Assembly: GCA_964036045.1 (NCBI GenBank)
Contig: OZ038381.1
Span: forward strand, 117,759,790-117,823,789
Reading direction: 5' to 3'
DNA from: Eutreptiella sp. 'Long Island Sound 2002'
Lineage: Eukaryota > Euglenozoa > Euglenophyceae > Eutreptiales > Eutreptiaceae
Length of the DNA stretch: 64,000 bases
Numbering within the stretch: position 1 is the stretch's first letter; every line of letters starts with the position of its first letter. This document shows, in pieces, positions 21,560 through 32,511 of the stretch. The translations under genes and the position numbers were made by a program. The notes beneath the pieces are model-generated. The model worked only from the letters and a program-made list of their open reading frames with translations. It was not told the origin of the DNA and searched no databases.

Positions 21560-22785
21560 GGCAAGTATTTTGCAAACGAGCTTGCGTATCTGGTGGACCT
21601 CTTGGTCAGTGGTGGGAAGGGGGTATGCTAGCTTTGGGCTAAGACCCGCGCGGTTGAGGACCCTGTAGATGGCGTGGTACCCGCAGGTGAGGGACTGCTG
21701 CGGTCTGGGGGGGGGGTTTGGTCGTGTGTCCGGGCCCCCCTCGACTTGTGTGTGGGCGGTGGGGATGGCCCAAACCCAGGGCACGGTCCCCGTGGGTGGC
21801 CAGCAGCGCTGGATCCAGTGGGTTAGGCAGAGCATGGCCAATCCCGGGTGGTAGCCCGCCTTCCCTGAGGTGATTTGGGCCAGGGCGCGGGCTGGGGGCT
21901 TGTCCCCTGGCTGGAGGACACCCCTGAGGACCCTGTGCTCGGTGGTGGGTCCCCCACTGCCCCTGGTGGGGCGGTCTCCGTGGCGAACATGGTGTCTGTC
22001 CCCTGGATGAGCCATTGCGGGCCGGGGGACGTAGCCGTAGCGGCTATCACGTAGTAGTGGCCGCGCTCGAGGACTGTAACCCAGACCTCCGGCGGGGGGT
22101 GGTCACTGTCTGTAAGTGGGGGGAAGAGGTCGTCGTCTGGGGTGCGAAGGCCGGCGGCGCGGAGGGCGGTGTCGCGGTTTGGCGCGGTGGCCTGTTCCCA
22201 CTGCTCTGGGCGGTTCGGGTCCGCTGGGTGGTCCGTCTCCGCTGGCGCCCGTCGTAGGCGTACGGTCCCTTGACGCGTGACGTTGATGCCGGTGTCGTGC
22301 GTCAGGGACTGGCCCCACTCGATGGGGGGGATCCAGACGTGCTGGCCCCGGGTGTGTTTGCGGGCTCGCCGGAGCACGAGGTCTACGATGGTCTCGTGGA
22401 GGCCGCTGCCTGGGGTGGTCAGGTCCCGGAGGGCTTTGACGGTGAGCTTGGTCCAGTCCTCTTGTAGGCGGTACCAGCCCAGGGGGGTGGTCGGGGCCCT
22501 GTCTTGGAGGGTTGCTCGGAGGAGGTCGGGGTCGCGGATGGTGGCCGGTGTGAGGGGGGGGTGCCCCGGATACAGGGGGGGTGGGCTGGATGGGCTGCCC
22601 GGGTCTTGCGCGTCTACGTCGATGGATGGTTGGCCCTGGTTGGGCTCGGCCGGACTTGGCGGTGCCGGGTGGCTTCTTAGGTGTGAGACGGGTCTCGGGG
22701 CGCTGTGGTGGTGTCTTGGAGACCTGTGGATGGAGACGGGGGGCGCGTGCGGGGCGCGGAGCGGATTAGTGGACGTCTGGGTCAT
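21560..22785 (-). pseudogene. LINE-A ORF3, N-terminal part: putative Ulp1/C48-like cysteine peptidase
   Basis: ORF3 starts at ATG 22785, overlapping the end of pol. After a Pro-rich leader, the fold-like part has the strand HVWIPPIEWG (residues 149-158). It is followed by GHYYVIA (His243), QWLIQGTD (Asp264) and, after a frame change near 21950, PQQSLTCGYHAIYRVL with the candidate nucleophile Cys at 21683-21685. The order His, Asp, Gln..Cys-Gly follows SUMO-protease-like C48 enzymes, and the first strand resembles their IPI segment. LINE-2 carries a diverged homologue with the His, Asp and Cys blocks in the same order. Asp-to-Cys spacing (about 110 residues) is longer than in Ulp1. The function (polyprotein cleavage or removal of a ubiquitin-like tag) is inference. 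Confidence 0.5.
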
Positions 22786-23768
22786 GCACGGAATGGTAAT
22801 GGATGAGACGCTGCATGTGTTCCCTGGCGGTGGGGTCGGTGAGTTGCTCCGCGTGTGTTAGCAGGAGGTGATTGCGGTGTACCATTTGGGCCGCTGCTCT
22901 GCGGACTGGAGCTGGAGGTGTGCTGCTGCCTCCATGGGGCTTTCCGTGTGTTTGGTGAGGTGTCGGTGCAGGGCCTGTGTCACTGCCCCTCTCATGGTGG
23001 CTTCTTTGATCAGGGGTCCCCGGAAGAGGGGTTCGGTGGCCTGGTGTGCGTGGCTGTCGGTTGGCCATCCTTCGTGTTGTCGGAGGGTTTCCGCCGGGGA
23101 CCAGCCCACTAGCGTGTCCCTGTCTGTATGGAGGGGGCATTTCTTGAAGTGTTCCCAGTCCTCCGGGGTGGTGTGGTCGCACGGGCAACAGGTGTGTTCG
23201 TCGGGGACGTGGATGTGCTTGCGGGTGAGCCATCTGGCGACCCTGGTAAGGAATGGCAGTTGCTCCCTGAGGAGCTGGATGCGTCGTTTTTGGAGGTGGG
23301 CTGGGACGTTTGCTGGGCGCAGCGCTGAGTGGTAGAGGGGGACTTGCAGTCTGTCCTGGAGCTCCTGGATGTGCGTCCGGCTGTCTGCGTCGCCGAGCAC
23401 GCGGCCGAGATGTTGAATGGGGTTGGGGTAGTGGTATGCTCTGTCGTGGGAGGAATAGGGGGCGTCCTCTGGTACCCAGTCCGGGGTCTGATGGGGCTCG
23501 GGTACAGGGGGCACGTATTGGAGGTGTGTGTGGTTGCGGCCGAGGTCAGGGATCTGGAGGGCTGGTAGGTGTGTTGTGCGCTGGTGTACTGCCTGGTTGT
23601 CGACCTTACCATTTCCGTATTGGTGTCTGTGGGACTCTTGTTTCACGATGTGGAGTTGGACGTAGGGGGGAAGGCTGCGAAGGGCTTTCCAGAGCAGCAC
23701 TGCCTGGGTGCCGAGGCTCGTCACGGTGGCCTTGTGAAGTGGTTGCCTTGCTATGCGGAGGAGCAGGT

Positions 23769-24042
23769 GTGTGTCGACAGTGGCGTCTACCACGAACCAG
23801 ACCCGGACGATGTGCGGGGAGTGGGCGGGTAGGTGGGCCGCGATCTGGGTGATGGCGTCCGCCATGGCCCCTAGCTCCCCGTGGGAAGAGGCTCCATAGG
23901 TGGTGTGGCCCGTGTGGTGGTCCATGTGGTAGTGTCCCCCGGTGTGGGTTAGCTGCAGGGTGGCCCCCCCGGTGATGGGCGTGAGGGCGGATTCGCCTGA
24001 GGCGTCGGTGAAGAAGAGCCGGTCCGCCGGTGATGGTTGTGG
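23769..24042. repeat. 274-bp direct repeat, left copy (partner 24584-24856)
   Basis: The two copies differ by about one substitution and one 1-nt deletion, and both end exactly at the borders of the 541-bp insert. The arrangement is that of a target-site duplication, though far longer than usual. Confidence 0.9.
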
Positions 24043-24583
24043 TTTGAGGTTTGAGGTTTGATTTTGCGGGTACTAGACGCCTTTCGGCCCCGGGGGGCCA
24101 CCTGGTCGGGCCAGGTGATATCCTCCCAGCCGGGCCCTAGTGGGGGGCCCTCCAAGACGCGCATCCTGCCTGGTGGCGGAGTCCCCCGGGTTCACAGAGC
24201 TCGGAGCCCCGTCCTTCCCCGGCGTCCACGTTTCGCCACTCCCCGGTCAGTGCATCAATTCGCAGCCGTGGCCGCGGGCGCTTACCCACTGCGTCGCCCC
24301 CCTAATGCGTGGCCGCCCGGGGCACCTGCGCCGCCGGGCCCGTGCCACTGGCTTGTCGCCAGTGGGACCCCCTTGGGCTGGCGCGGAGGCTGCCTAGCCT
24401 AGGGGTTGGGGCGTGGCGCTGTGCGCCACTACTGCCTTGGCGGGTGCAGTGTCCCGTCTGTGTGTGCGCGGCGCTCGCGGCTGGTTCGGGGGGGGTTCGG
24501 GCCGGTACCTGGTGTTGTGTCCCCCCTTCTTCCCCCTTCCCACCCCGCGTGTTCCGCGCTGCGTGTGGCGGGCCGTCCCGTCC
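24043..24583 (-). mobile_element. 541-bp SINE-like retroposon inside LINE-A RNase H
   Basis: This unrelated insert is bounded on both sides by the same 274-bp LINE-A segment. Read on the minus strand, it ends in a heptamer tail (TCAAACC repeated about three times), typical of a retroposon 3' end and different from the host LINE's TACC tail. A GACGCAGTGGGTAAGC block (about 24275-24295) resembles a pol III A box, but I found no convincing B box. It contains CACCTGG/CCAGGTG inverted arms near 24100. Its 71-codon ORF looks incidental. Confidence 0.55.
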
Positions 24584-24856
24584 GTGTGTCGACAGTGGCG
24601 TCTACCACGAACCAGACCCGGACGATGTGCGGGGAGTGGGCGGGTAGGTGGGCCGCGGTCTGGGTGATGGCGTCCGCCATGGCCCCTAGCTCCCTTGGGA
24701 AGAGGCTCCATAGGTGGTGTGGCCCGTGTGGTGGTCCATGTGGTAGTGTCCCCCGGTGTGGGTTAGCTGCAGGGTGGCCCCCCCGGTGATGGGCGTGAGG
24801 GCGGATTCGCCTGAGGCGTCGGTGAAGAAGAGCCGGTCCGCCGGTGATGGTTGTGG
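24584..24856. repeat. 274-bp direct repeat, right copy
   Basis: This copy carries the 1-nt deletion in the RNase H SHGELG codons, so the upstream RNase H reading ends as YGASSQGS-stop. The left copy (23769-24042) keeps the good frame. Confidence 0.9.
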
Positions 24857-26031
24857 GAGGCGGCATGGGTTCATGGGCAGGTAGGCGTATATGGCAAGGC
24901 CCGTGGCGAGGTGGGCTACTGGGGTTGTGGGCTGCAGGATGGGGGTGGCGTACACCCCTATTCCTTTGGAGATGATGTGTTTCGCTTGGGGGGACAGGGC
25001 TATGAGTCCCTGCTCCGGCTGTCCTTGTGTGAGGTAGGAGTAGATGTAGTGGAGGATGTAGGCTGTGTCGGGGTTTAGGTCGTGGCATGTGAGGGTTTGT
25101 GTTCGGTGCTCCGGTGTGTGGCAGGAGTAGTGGAGCGGATAGTAGGGGTGCTCGTGCTTGCCCGTTCTGCCTGGCTCGTACATGCTGTAACAGATGGCGA
25201 CTCCGGCCGGGTCGGGGCGGGGGCATGTGGGTGTAGTGGTGAAGAGCCATTTGGGCGCGTGGTCGGGGTTCCATGCTACCATGGGGTTAGTGTCGGTGCG
25301 GTGGAACCATGGGGCTATCCATGCGTAGGCCTGTGGTGGTAGGTGGGTTGTGGGGTGGGTGTGGTGGCGTGCTATGAGGTGTAGTGTGGGCCATGGTGTG
25401 GTTGGTGCCTCGGGGTCACAGGCCCAACATGTGCGTCCCATGCTCTGGGAATCTTGGGGGACCCGTGGTAGGTCTGGGGCGGTCATGTGGTGTTTCGGTA
25501 TGCGCCATTTTGCCCCGTGGTGGATGACGGTGGTCTGCGTGGGTTTGGCTTCATTCAGGGCCAGTAGTAGGGTTAGTGGTGGGACTGGGCCCGTCACCTG
25601 GGGGACGGGTTCGTGTTTCGATCCGGTGGGTGCGTAGGGCGGTGTCGCTGGGATGGGTCGGGGGTGTTGCTTTGTGAATTCTCGGTAGGCTGTGTGCATG
25701 TCTTTGCTGCCCGGTAGAGTGTGTCCCGCTGCTCGTGCCGTCTGCGTGAGGTACTGGTGGAAGAGGCGGTATTGTGGCCATTCGGGAAGCTGTAGAAAGG
25801 GGGTGTGGTGTGCCCCGCTGTGGTGCAGGACCCGCATTCCGGGGAGGGTGACGTATACTAAGGTGATGGAGGCCCCGACAAGGTCTATGGTGTGGATGGT
25901 GCCCTTGGGGTGATCGTGGAGGTCCCCGCAGGGGACCGCTAGTGGCCCTTCCTCTGGGCACGTGTGGTTGGTGAGTATGGCGTGGCGCGGGGATGGGAGG
26001 GGAAGCTGCAGGTGGTTCCACAGGCACGTGT

Positions 26032-28545
26032 TCATGTTGGTGGGCATGCCTGTCTGGTGGAGTACCCAGCGCGGGCATGTGTTGCGGGCCCGTTGTGCGG
26101 CTTGGAGGCCGATTGCGGTGATTGCAACTTGGGAGGGAGGGTGGTGTCCTCAGGGTTGGCGGCCTGGATTACCCCCAGGTGGGTGGTGCTTGTCACGACT
26201 TGCATGGGGGGCCCTTGTGGCCCTAGGGTGGGAGGTGTGGCAGACCCCTTGATGATGGCCACTGACTTTGTGGGGTGGACGATGAGGTTGTTGTGGGAGA
26301 GGTAGGAGACGGTCACGTCCAGTAAGTCGTTGGCCTGTTGGGTGACCGTTGGCCCGGGGTCCGGGGCATGGGGTTCGTGTGGGGTGTGCGCGACTGTGAG
26401 GTTGCTGTCGTCCGCGAAGCCCACCAGGGGGGAGAGGAAGGGGTAGGGTGCGTAGGCCGGGTAATCCTGCTCGATTGCGAGGGCCAGGGAGAGCGTCAGT
26501 AGAAGGTACAGGAGGGGGCCCTCTGCTCCCCCTTGGGGGACCCCGCTGCCTGGCTCCAGGAAGGGGGTGAGGCCTGCTCCAGTTCGGACCGTGTATTTGC
26601 GGGTGCGGATGTAGCCGGAGGTGAAGTTGTAGAAGGGGAGGCCTAAGCGTTTCCACACCGCTTCCAGAAGGAGCCAGGGGGTGTTCGGGAAGGCTCCTTT
26701 GACGTCGAGGGAGGCGATGATGAGGTCCACCGGGTCCATGTCTGCGATGGTGTCCTGGAGGAAGATGGCCTCGTGTGGGGACCGGCCTGGGAAGGCCCCC
26801 CAGAGGCTTGCTGGTATGTGGGGGTCCAGGTGGGGGCAGATGCGGCGCAGGAGGATGGTCCAGACTATTTTGACCTCCGTGACCGCAGAGCCTATGGGGC
26901 GCCAGTTGTCCGGGTTTGCCCAGTCCCCTTTTTTGTAGAGGGGTTTGGTCCGCCCCGTGACGATGTCCAACAGGCGGTGGGCCAGGATGCGGAGGAGGTG
27001 GGCGGGGAGGTGGCAGTATGCCTCTGCAGAAAGGCCGTCGTAGCCTGGGTTTTTGTGTTGCCAGAGACTGTGGATGGCCTTCCGGACTTCGTGGATGGTG
27101 ATGGGGCGTTTTTCCAGTTGCCTCCTCTGGGCGTGGTTGAAGACCCGAGGGAGGCGGTCGATTTTGGCCTGGGTGTCTGGGTCCAGTGTGTCTTGGGTGG
27201 GGGTGTGTTGCCGGAGAAAGCTGTCTTGGCCGGCCTGGAGCACTGTGGCTCGGTCGTTGGTGAGGGAGCCGTCCTCCTGCCGGACCGTGGTGATGGTGCG
27301 GTGGCCGGTGTCGGTCATGGCGTCGTTGAGATGGCGGATGGCCTTGTGGGGGAGTTCATGTTGCGCATACCGTTCGTGTTCCTGGGCGATGCGCTGTTTC
27401 CTGTGGATGTGCCACCGCTGCAGGTCTGCCCTGATGTGGGCTATCCGTGTCCTGCAGTGGTGTATCTGGCGGCGGGTTTGGGGGGTGTCGGTGTGGAGGA
27501 GGGTCGCCAGTTGTTTCTTCGCATACCAGAGGTCATGGAGCATGTCCCCCGGGGCCGTGGGTGGTTGGTCGTCGTCTGTGTGGGGGTGTTGTCGGAAGCC
27601 GCAGGCGACGGCAGCCGTGCGCATGGCTCTGAGTAGGTCGGTGGGGTCTGGTTGGATGCGCCGGGCGCTGTCTATGGCCCTGTGATATTGGGACCAGGCA
27701 TGCTTGTCATGCAGCGGGGGCATCTTCAGGGGGGGTGGTAGGCCTTGGTCCGCATCCTCTGGGGGGCTGGGGGGAAGGTTGGGGATGGTGAGGCGGATGT
27801 GCAGGGGGCTATGGCCTGTGGGTCCCAGTGGGAGGGTTCCATATCGGGCCTCCGCTCGGATGATGGTGGTGGGGTCGCCATAGCATACGTCGATGCGGGA
27901 TGGGGCGGCATCTGTTTGGTGGGGGAAGTGGTATGGTTGGCCTTCGAGGTTGGCTGTCAGGTCCACGAGCCCCAGCATTTCGATGGTGTCGCGGACTGCT
28001 TGGTCCTGGGGTCTGGCCTGTCCCCCTCGGTCCGTTGGGGTGGGGGCGGCGTTCATGTCGCCGATGATGACTGTGGGGGCGAGCATGGCCATCTGGCGGT
28101 ATGCCTCGGCGAGGGCTTGGAGGAAGGGTTCCGTGGCTTCGCCGAAGGGGGGGTGGGTGTTGATGACGTTGAGTTGCCATCCGTCCCCGACGACCTCATA
28201 GACACCTAGCCTCCCTGGGACGCTGAGGTGGTGGACGAGGTGGACGTGGATGCCGGTTTGGGCGTATAGGGGGGTCCCCTTGTGTCAGTAGCATTTGTAC
28301 GCTTTCTGGTCCGGGGTATATATGGGGGTGGTTTCTGGGGGGTCGTCGCGTTGTAGGCCTTGTTCCTGGAAGGTGAGGAGGTGGGGAACCCATCCCGGCC
28401 CCTGTGCCATCGGGAGCTCTTGGAGGGTGGTTGTGGCGTCCTTGGAGTATGTGACGGCCGGGTGGTTGAGGTCGAGGAGGTTGACCGTGGCCTCGGTGTG
28501 GGCGGGCCGGGGCTGTGGAGGCTTGTGCCCTCGGCCCTTGCCCTG
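26032..28545 (-). pseudogene. LINE-A pol, part 1: AP-like endonuclease and reverse transcriptase
   Basis: The frame runs from the ORF1 stop. The endonuclease has LLTFQEQ (about 28360), NVINTHPPFG (about 28150), VIIGDMNAAP (about 28060) and PTGHSPLHI (about 27810), which match the Glu, Asn, GDxN and GH catalytic blocks. The RT has NPGYDGLSAEAY, LYKKG, NWRP (about 26895) and motif A SLDVKGAF (about 26700). Motif B GVPQGG is near 26530, motif C FADD near 26410, then a Lys block and HLGV. An in-frame TGA lies at 28285. Compared with LINE-2, about a dozen residues are missing just before LYKKG, and about 390 bp are lost after the RT near 26130, where the frame also changes. The enzyme would nick target DNA and prime cDNA synthesis. 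Confidence 0.85.
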
Positions 28546-31500
28546 TCAGGGATGGGGACTGGGGCTCGGGGACTTTTTGCCGGTTTGTGGGCGTTTGGGT
28601 AGGCCCGGCGGGGAAAGGCCTTGGCTCCACTCCGGGGGGAGCTCCCCAGTGTATTTGGTGCCTGTGTGGGCCTTGTTCTCTTCGGTGCGGAGCCGGATGG
28701 GGTGGGCGCTGGTGAGCTCCAGGGTGTAGCTGACTGGCTTGTCCGGGTTGCTGCTGCCTTGGTCTAGTTCCTTTTGGCGGTGCCAGATCACCCGGATCTG
28801 TGGCCCCCCGTTGTCCCCTGGTTCCTTGAGGAGGTACTGGATCGTGCCCTCACACCAGATCCAGTCGCCTGTGTGGTCGTTGCGGAAGGGCTGTTCGACC
28901 TTCGCGCCTTTTTCGAATCCTGGGTACGCTTTGGGCGGGGGCGGTGCTGGTGGCGGGAGGGAGGATGATGAGGATGCCTGGTCCGGGTGGGGCGGTGGTA
29001 GTGATCGGAGGGAGAATGAAGAGGATGCTTGGTCCGGGTGGGGCGGTGGTAATGGTGGGAGGGAGGATGACGAGGATGCTTGGTCTGGGTTCGCCGGGTG
29101 GGTCGGGTGGGATGCGGGGGGTTGGGAGGTCGCTGCTTTTCCGGCTTGGCTGGGGCGGGTGCGCCCCTTTGTCGTCTCTTTCGCTTGGGTGGGACTGGAG
29201 GTAGCGGGGCTGGGGGGGTATGGGGTTTGAAGAAGGGGTGCGTTGCTTGCTGGTCCGGATCCCTCAGTGGGGGGTTCTGTTGGTGTTTGCATTTTCGCTT
29301 TCGCGTGGCTGCGTATGATGTCGGCGAGCTTGCGCACGGTCTCCGGGGGATCTGTTGGCCATGGCAGTGCGGCCGGGCTGTCGTCGAAGGGGTGGTGTAG
29401 GTGGTAGTTCCTCGTGGCCTTGGCCTGCATGACCCAGGCTTCTGTGGGTTCTGGTGTGTCCGGGCCGTTGGGGGAGCCTTGAGCCCCGTAGAGTGCTGTG
29501 TGGAGGGCTTCCCAGGGGACGCCTTCGCGGCCTGTGAGGGTGGTGGCCTGGAAGAGTCGCTGCTGGCCCCCTTCGGGGTCTTCCGGGTCTATATCCGGGG
29601 TATAGGCCTGGGCCGCCATGAGGACTCCGTGTGCCCAGTGGAGGACCCACCATTGGGCGTCCGCTTTGAGGATGTGGATGGCGGGTTGTTTGGGGGGGCG
29701 TGTCCAGGGTGTCCCACGATGCGACGGCTAGTGGTATCCTGGAGGGGTGGAGGTGTCGGGGGGCCTTGCGGATTAGGAGTTGATCGATGTGGAAGGGGGT
29801 GACGAGATCTTTGGGGCCCTGGGGTGGTGGGGGCATTGCTGGGATGGTTGTGGGGTCCCAGTGGCGTTCGTGGGCGGCGAGGGTGTACAGGGCAGCGGTG
29901 ATGATGTGGTGGGCTTGCCCCTCCAGGACGATGTGGCGCTCCGTGCCGAAGTCCTTTGGTAGGTGGGCTGCGGGGTGGACGGCGATGTGGGCCAGGGCGC
30001 GTTGGTGGGCCTTTTTTCCCCCGTCTGGCGCTTGTGTCCGTTTGTCCCCCGGGATCTGCTGGTTTTGGTGTTTTGGTGGGGGTGGTCCCAGGGCGAGGGA
30101 TTCTACACCGTGGAGGGGGATGGCGTGTTCCCTGGACCTGTTGGGCAGGATGTATATGCCCGGGTCTCCCGGCACGGTGCCCAGGTACATGTTGCCCGTG
30201 ATGGGGGGGGCCGGCAGCGGTTGGCGCAGGAGTGAGGTGCATGGGGTGGAGCAGGGCAGGTCATGGTGCTCACACCGGGGGTGGTCGATGCCGTATGGGG
30301 TGACGTGTACGGCGAAGGGTCCAACAGCGCGCTGGAGTTTGTGGGGTTGGATGTTGTGGAGGCGCGCCACCGCCCGTGTGTGGGAGCGCCCTGCGCTGAT
30401 CCACACGGTGTCTGCCCGCGACGCCGCTGGGTACAGGCAGTCTGTGGTGATGCCTGTGATCGTGCGGTTGTGGGTGGTATCTGATACCCTGGCGGGGGGG
30501 GCGCCGATGCGGGGGATGGTGTGGTCGTCGTGGAGGGTGCGGGCCTTGCGCCTCGCTTCGTGTCGGTGCTGGGCCTCCTGGGCGGGGGTGTGCACACCTG
30601 TGTGTTTGGGCTCCTTGTTGGGGCGGTCTGCTGTGTGGAAGGGGGTGGGCCAGGAGGTGGCGTGGTGGAGGGTGGGGTGTGGGAGGTCCCCCCGTTTTGC
30701 CAATGTGTACAGGGTTGTCGCGGCGGCCCTTTCCGCCTGTATGGTGTATCGCTCGTCGTGTCGGCGACGGGTGACGAGGACGTTGGGGGCCGTCAGCTCA
30801 TATACCTGTGTGGTGTGGGGGAGGTGGCGGGTGACGGTGATCTTGGCGGCGTCGTTCTTGCGGGTGGTGGTGTGGGGGATGATGTAGAGGGTCGCCCATT
30901 CGTCCTGGGGGGTGTGTTTTGTCCGGTCTAGCTTGAGTGGGGGCTGGAGCGGCTTCGGTGTTGGGGGCTTGTCTCCGCCCTTCGCGTGGGGCGCCACTTT
31001 GATTTCGACCAGGTATTGTGGGCCCCAGGTTTCCGGGGCCCCTACCTGTGTGGCTGCCGCTGTTGCGGCTTCGAGGAGGGCGGTTGTGTTGGTGTCTAGA
31101 GGGGGGGCCCCCGGTTGGGGGGTGACGGGTGTCGTGGTCTTGGTATGCCCACCAACTGGTGTAGCCTCGTTGGGTGTTGCGGTGCGGGGTGTGGGTCTGG
31201 GCTTGCTGGATGGATAGGGCGGTCTTGATGTCCTCCGCTGCTTGTGGGTTTATGGGTGTGGCGTACGCCCATACTCCCGGGGCGTGTATGCCGTGTGGTG
31301 CTTGGCCTACTCCTCGTATCGGCTGTAGGGTGTGGTGGGTGCGTGTGAGCCCTAAGTGTTCTTGGAGGAGGTCCCCCCGGATGTCCTCCCACCGTTGCTG
31401 CCAGGTGTGTGTGTGGTCATTGGGGGTGGGGTAGGTGATGACGATGGCTTTCCATGGGGTGGGCCCTGGATGCCCCGTCATAGGTGCCGACGATGCTTGC

Positions 31501-32487
31501 GGGGGTATGTGGACGGTGTGGGCAGGGGCTGCTATTACGGGCACTCCCTCTGTGGGTGTGATCGTGGCATCGCCTTGGACGGTGAGGAGGAGGTGGTGGC
31601 GGTCCGTCGGTAGTGCCCAGGTGGTGGTGGGCTCGCTGATCGAGTGGAGGCGGATGGCCTGGAGGCCTGGTGTGATTTCGTCCCATCGGAGTGTGCCGTT
31701 GTGGACCGCCCATTCCCGTGGCAGGTCTCGAAACCCGTTTCGGTCTGGGGTGGAGCGGTGTTGCGGGGGGAGCTCCATTGTGGTGATGGGGTGGGTGAGG
31801 GGCTCTGTGCGGGGTTGGTCTCGTGTGGTTGGTGGTGATGGTGCCTGGGGCATCTCTTCGTCCAGTTGCCGTGGGGCTTTCGCCTCCTGGAGTTCTGCAC
31901 TGATGGCGGCGAAGACATCTGGGAGGGTGGGGAACGCGGGGGGGTGGGGTGCCGGATCGTTTCAGGTGATGTGGTATTCCTCCGGGTTCTCGGGGCTTTG
32001 CTGTACGGTGATGGCGGCTGTGGCTTCGTCTTCAGGTGTCCATCGGTGTGGATTGTGGTTGGGGGGGTGGAGGGTGACGGTGTGGCGGTGTTTCCAGCTG
32101 TGGAACGCTAGGAGGGCGTGGAGGCCGTGTCTAGTGTCCCCGTGCGGGCGGGGGTAGGTTTCGGCTGCTGCCTCCAGGAAGACGTCCGCGGTGCCTTTCC
32201 AGGTGTCTTCCCAGAGAAGGTCTTCCTCTGTGCCCCACTCGTTGTCGTTCCTCTTCTCCTGCTTCCACCCCTGGAGGGTCGCGTGGTCTTCAGGGAGGTC
32301 TCGTTGGACCTCCCTGATAGTACTGCTCGGCGTCAATGGGGGCTAGGGTGCTGGCCAGTGTGGCGTAGATGTCCCTTGGGGGGGGGGGGGGTGGGGGCCT
32401 GGCGGCGCGGTCGGGGTCGGGCTCCTCTCGCTGGTATTCCGCGTTCTGGTCTGCGGTGGACGCGGGGGATATGGAGCGTGGTGGCAT
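28546..32487 (-). pseudogene. LINE-A ORF1 (frame-disrupted)
   Basis: The first ATG (32487) is 14 nt from the element's 5' end and encodes MPPRSISPAS. Coding then moves between frames: near 32310, at C/G runs near 31085-31135, and at a C7 run at 29694-29700. One in-frame TGA is at 31962. The segments are an acidic N-terminus and a mixed alpha/beta-like middle, conserved in the relic at 12018-12587. A Pro/Ser tract follows with three DQASSSSSLPP repeats (about 28950-29090). The last is a small Trp-rich module, FEKGAKVEQPF...WIWCEGTIQYL...RVIWHR, that looks like a small beta-barrel. ORF1 proteins usually bind RNA and chaperone priming. The same frame continues into pol after a single TGA (28546-28548). 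Confidence 0.65.
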
Positions 32488-32500
32488 GGGTAGGTAGGGC

Positions 32501-32511
32501 TCCACAAGGGA
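32501..32511. repeat. Target-site duplication of LINE-A, right copy
   Basis: This TCCACAAGGGA is identical to 16336-16346. LINE-1 sequence resumes directly after it (GGGCCATACC, matching LINE-A at about 20185). Confidence 0.9.

Larger units (their letters stand above)
22766..26130 (-). pseudogene. LINE-A pol, part 2: connection region, RNase H and Cys/His tail
   Basis: After the deletion junction, the frame encodes a conserved spacer (ARNTCPRWVL, then CWACDPEAPTTPWP). RNase H follows, with acidic sites in LFFTDASG (about 24825, and duplicated near 24010), SSHGELGAMADA (about 23870), VVDATVD (about 23790) and KQESHR...KVDNQA (about 23600). A C-terminal zinc-type motif CCPCDHTTPEDWEHFKKC lies near 23180. 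A 541-bp insertion with a 274-bp duplication (23769-24856) interrupts the RNase H, and one copy has a 1-nt deletion. The C-terminus shifts frame near 22900 and ends at TAA 22766. It overlaps the next ORF's ATG by 20 nt. Confidence 0.8.
16347..32500 (-). mobile_element. LINE-A: full-length-looking giant LINE (16.15 kb)
   Basis: This non-LTR retrotransposon reads 5' to 3' from 32500 to 16347. Its order is a very short leader, ORF1, AP-like endonuclease, RT, RNase H, Cys/His motif, putative cysteine peptidase, Ser/His/RS-rich accessory ORF and a 1.6-kb 3' UTR with a (CCTA)3 tail. An 11-bp perfect target-site duplication marks recent insertion into LINE-1. Its own 815-bp insertion plus duplication (24043-24856) inflates it; without that it would be about 15.3 kb, far above the usual 4-8 kb. 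It carries a deletion after the RT, a second short deletion before the RT 'LYKKG' motif, several frameshifts and in-frame TGAs, so it is probably defective. RNase H plus AP endonuclease suggests the I-like side of the LINE tree; the peptidase recalls NeSL/Utopia-type elements. Confidence 0.85.

Noticed and set aside
22766-23233. R2-type restriction-like endonuclease after the Cys/His motif
   Set aside because: No PD...D/E motif follows CCPC...HFKKC; only the AP-like endonuclease is supported.
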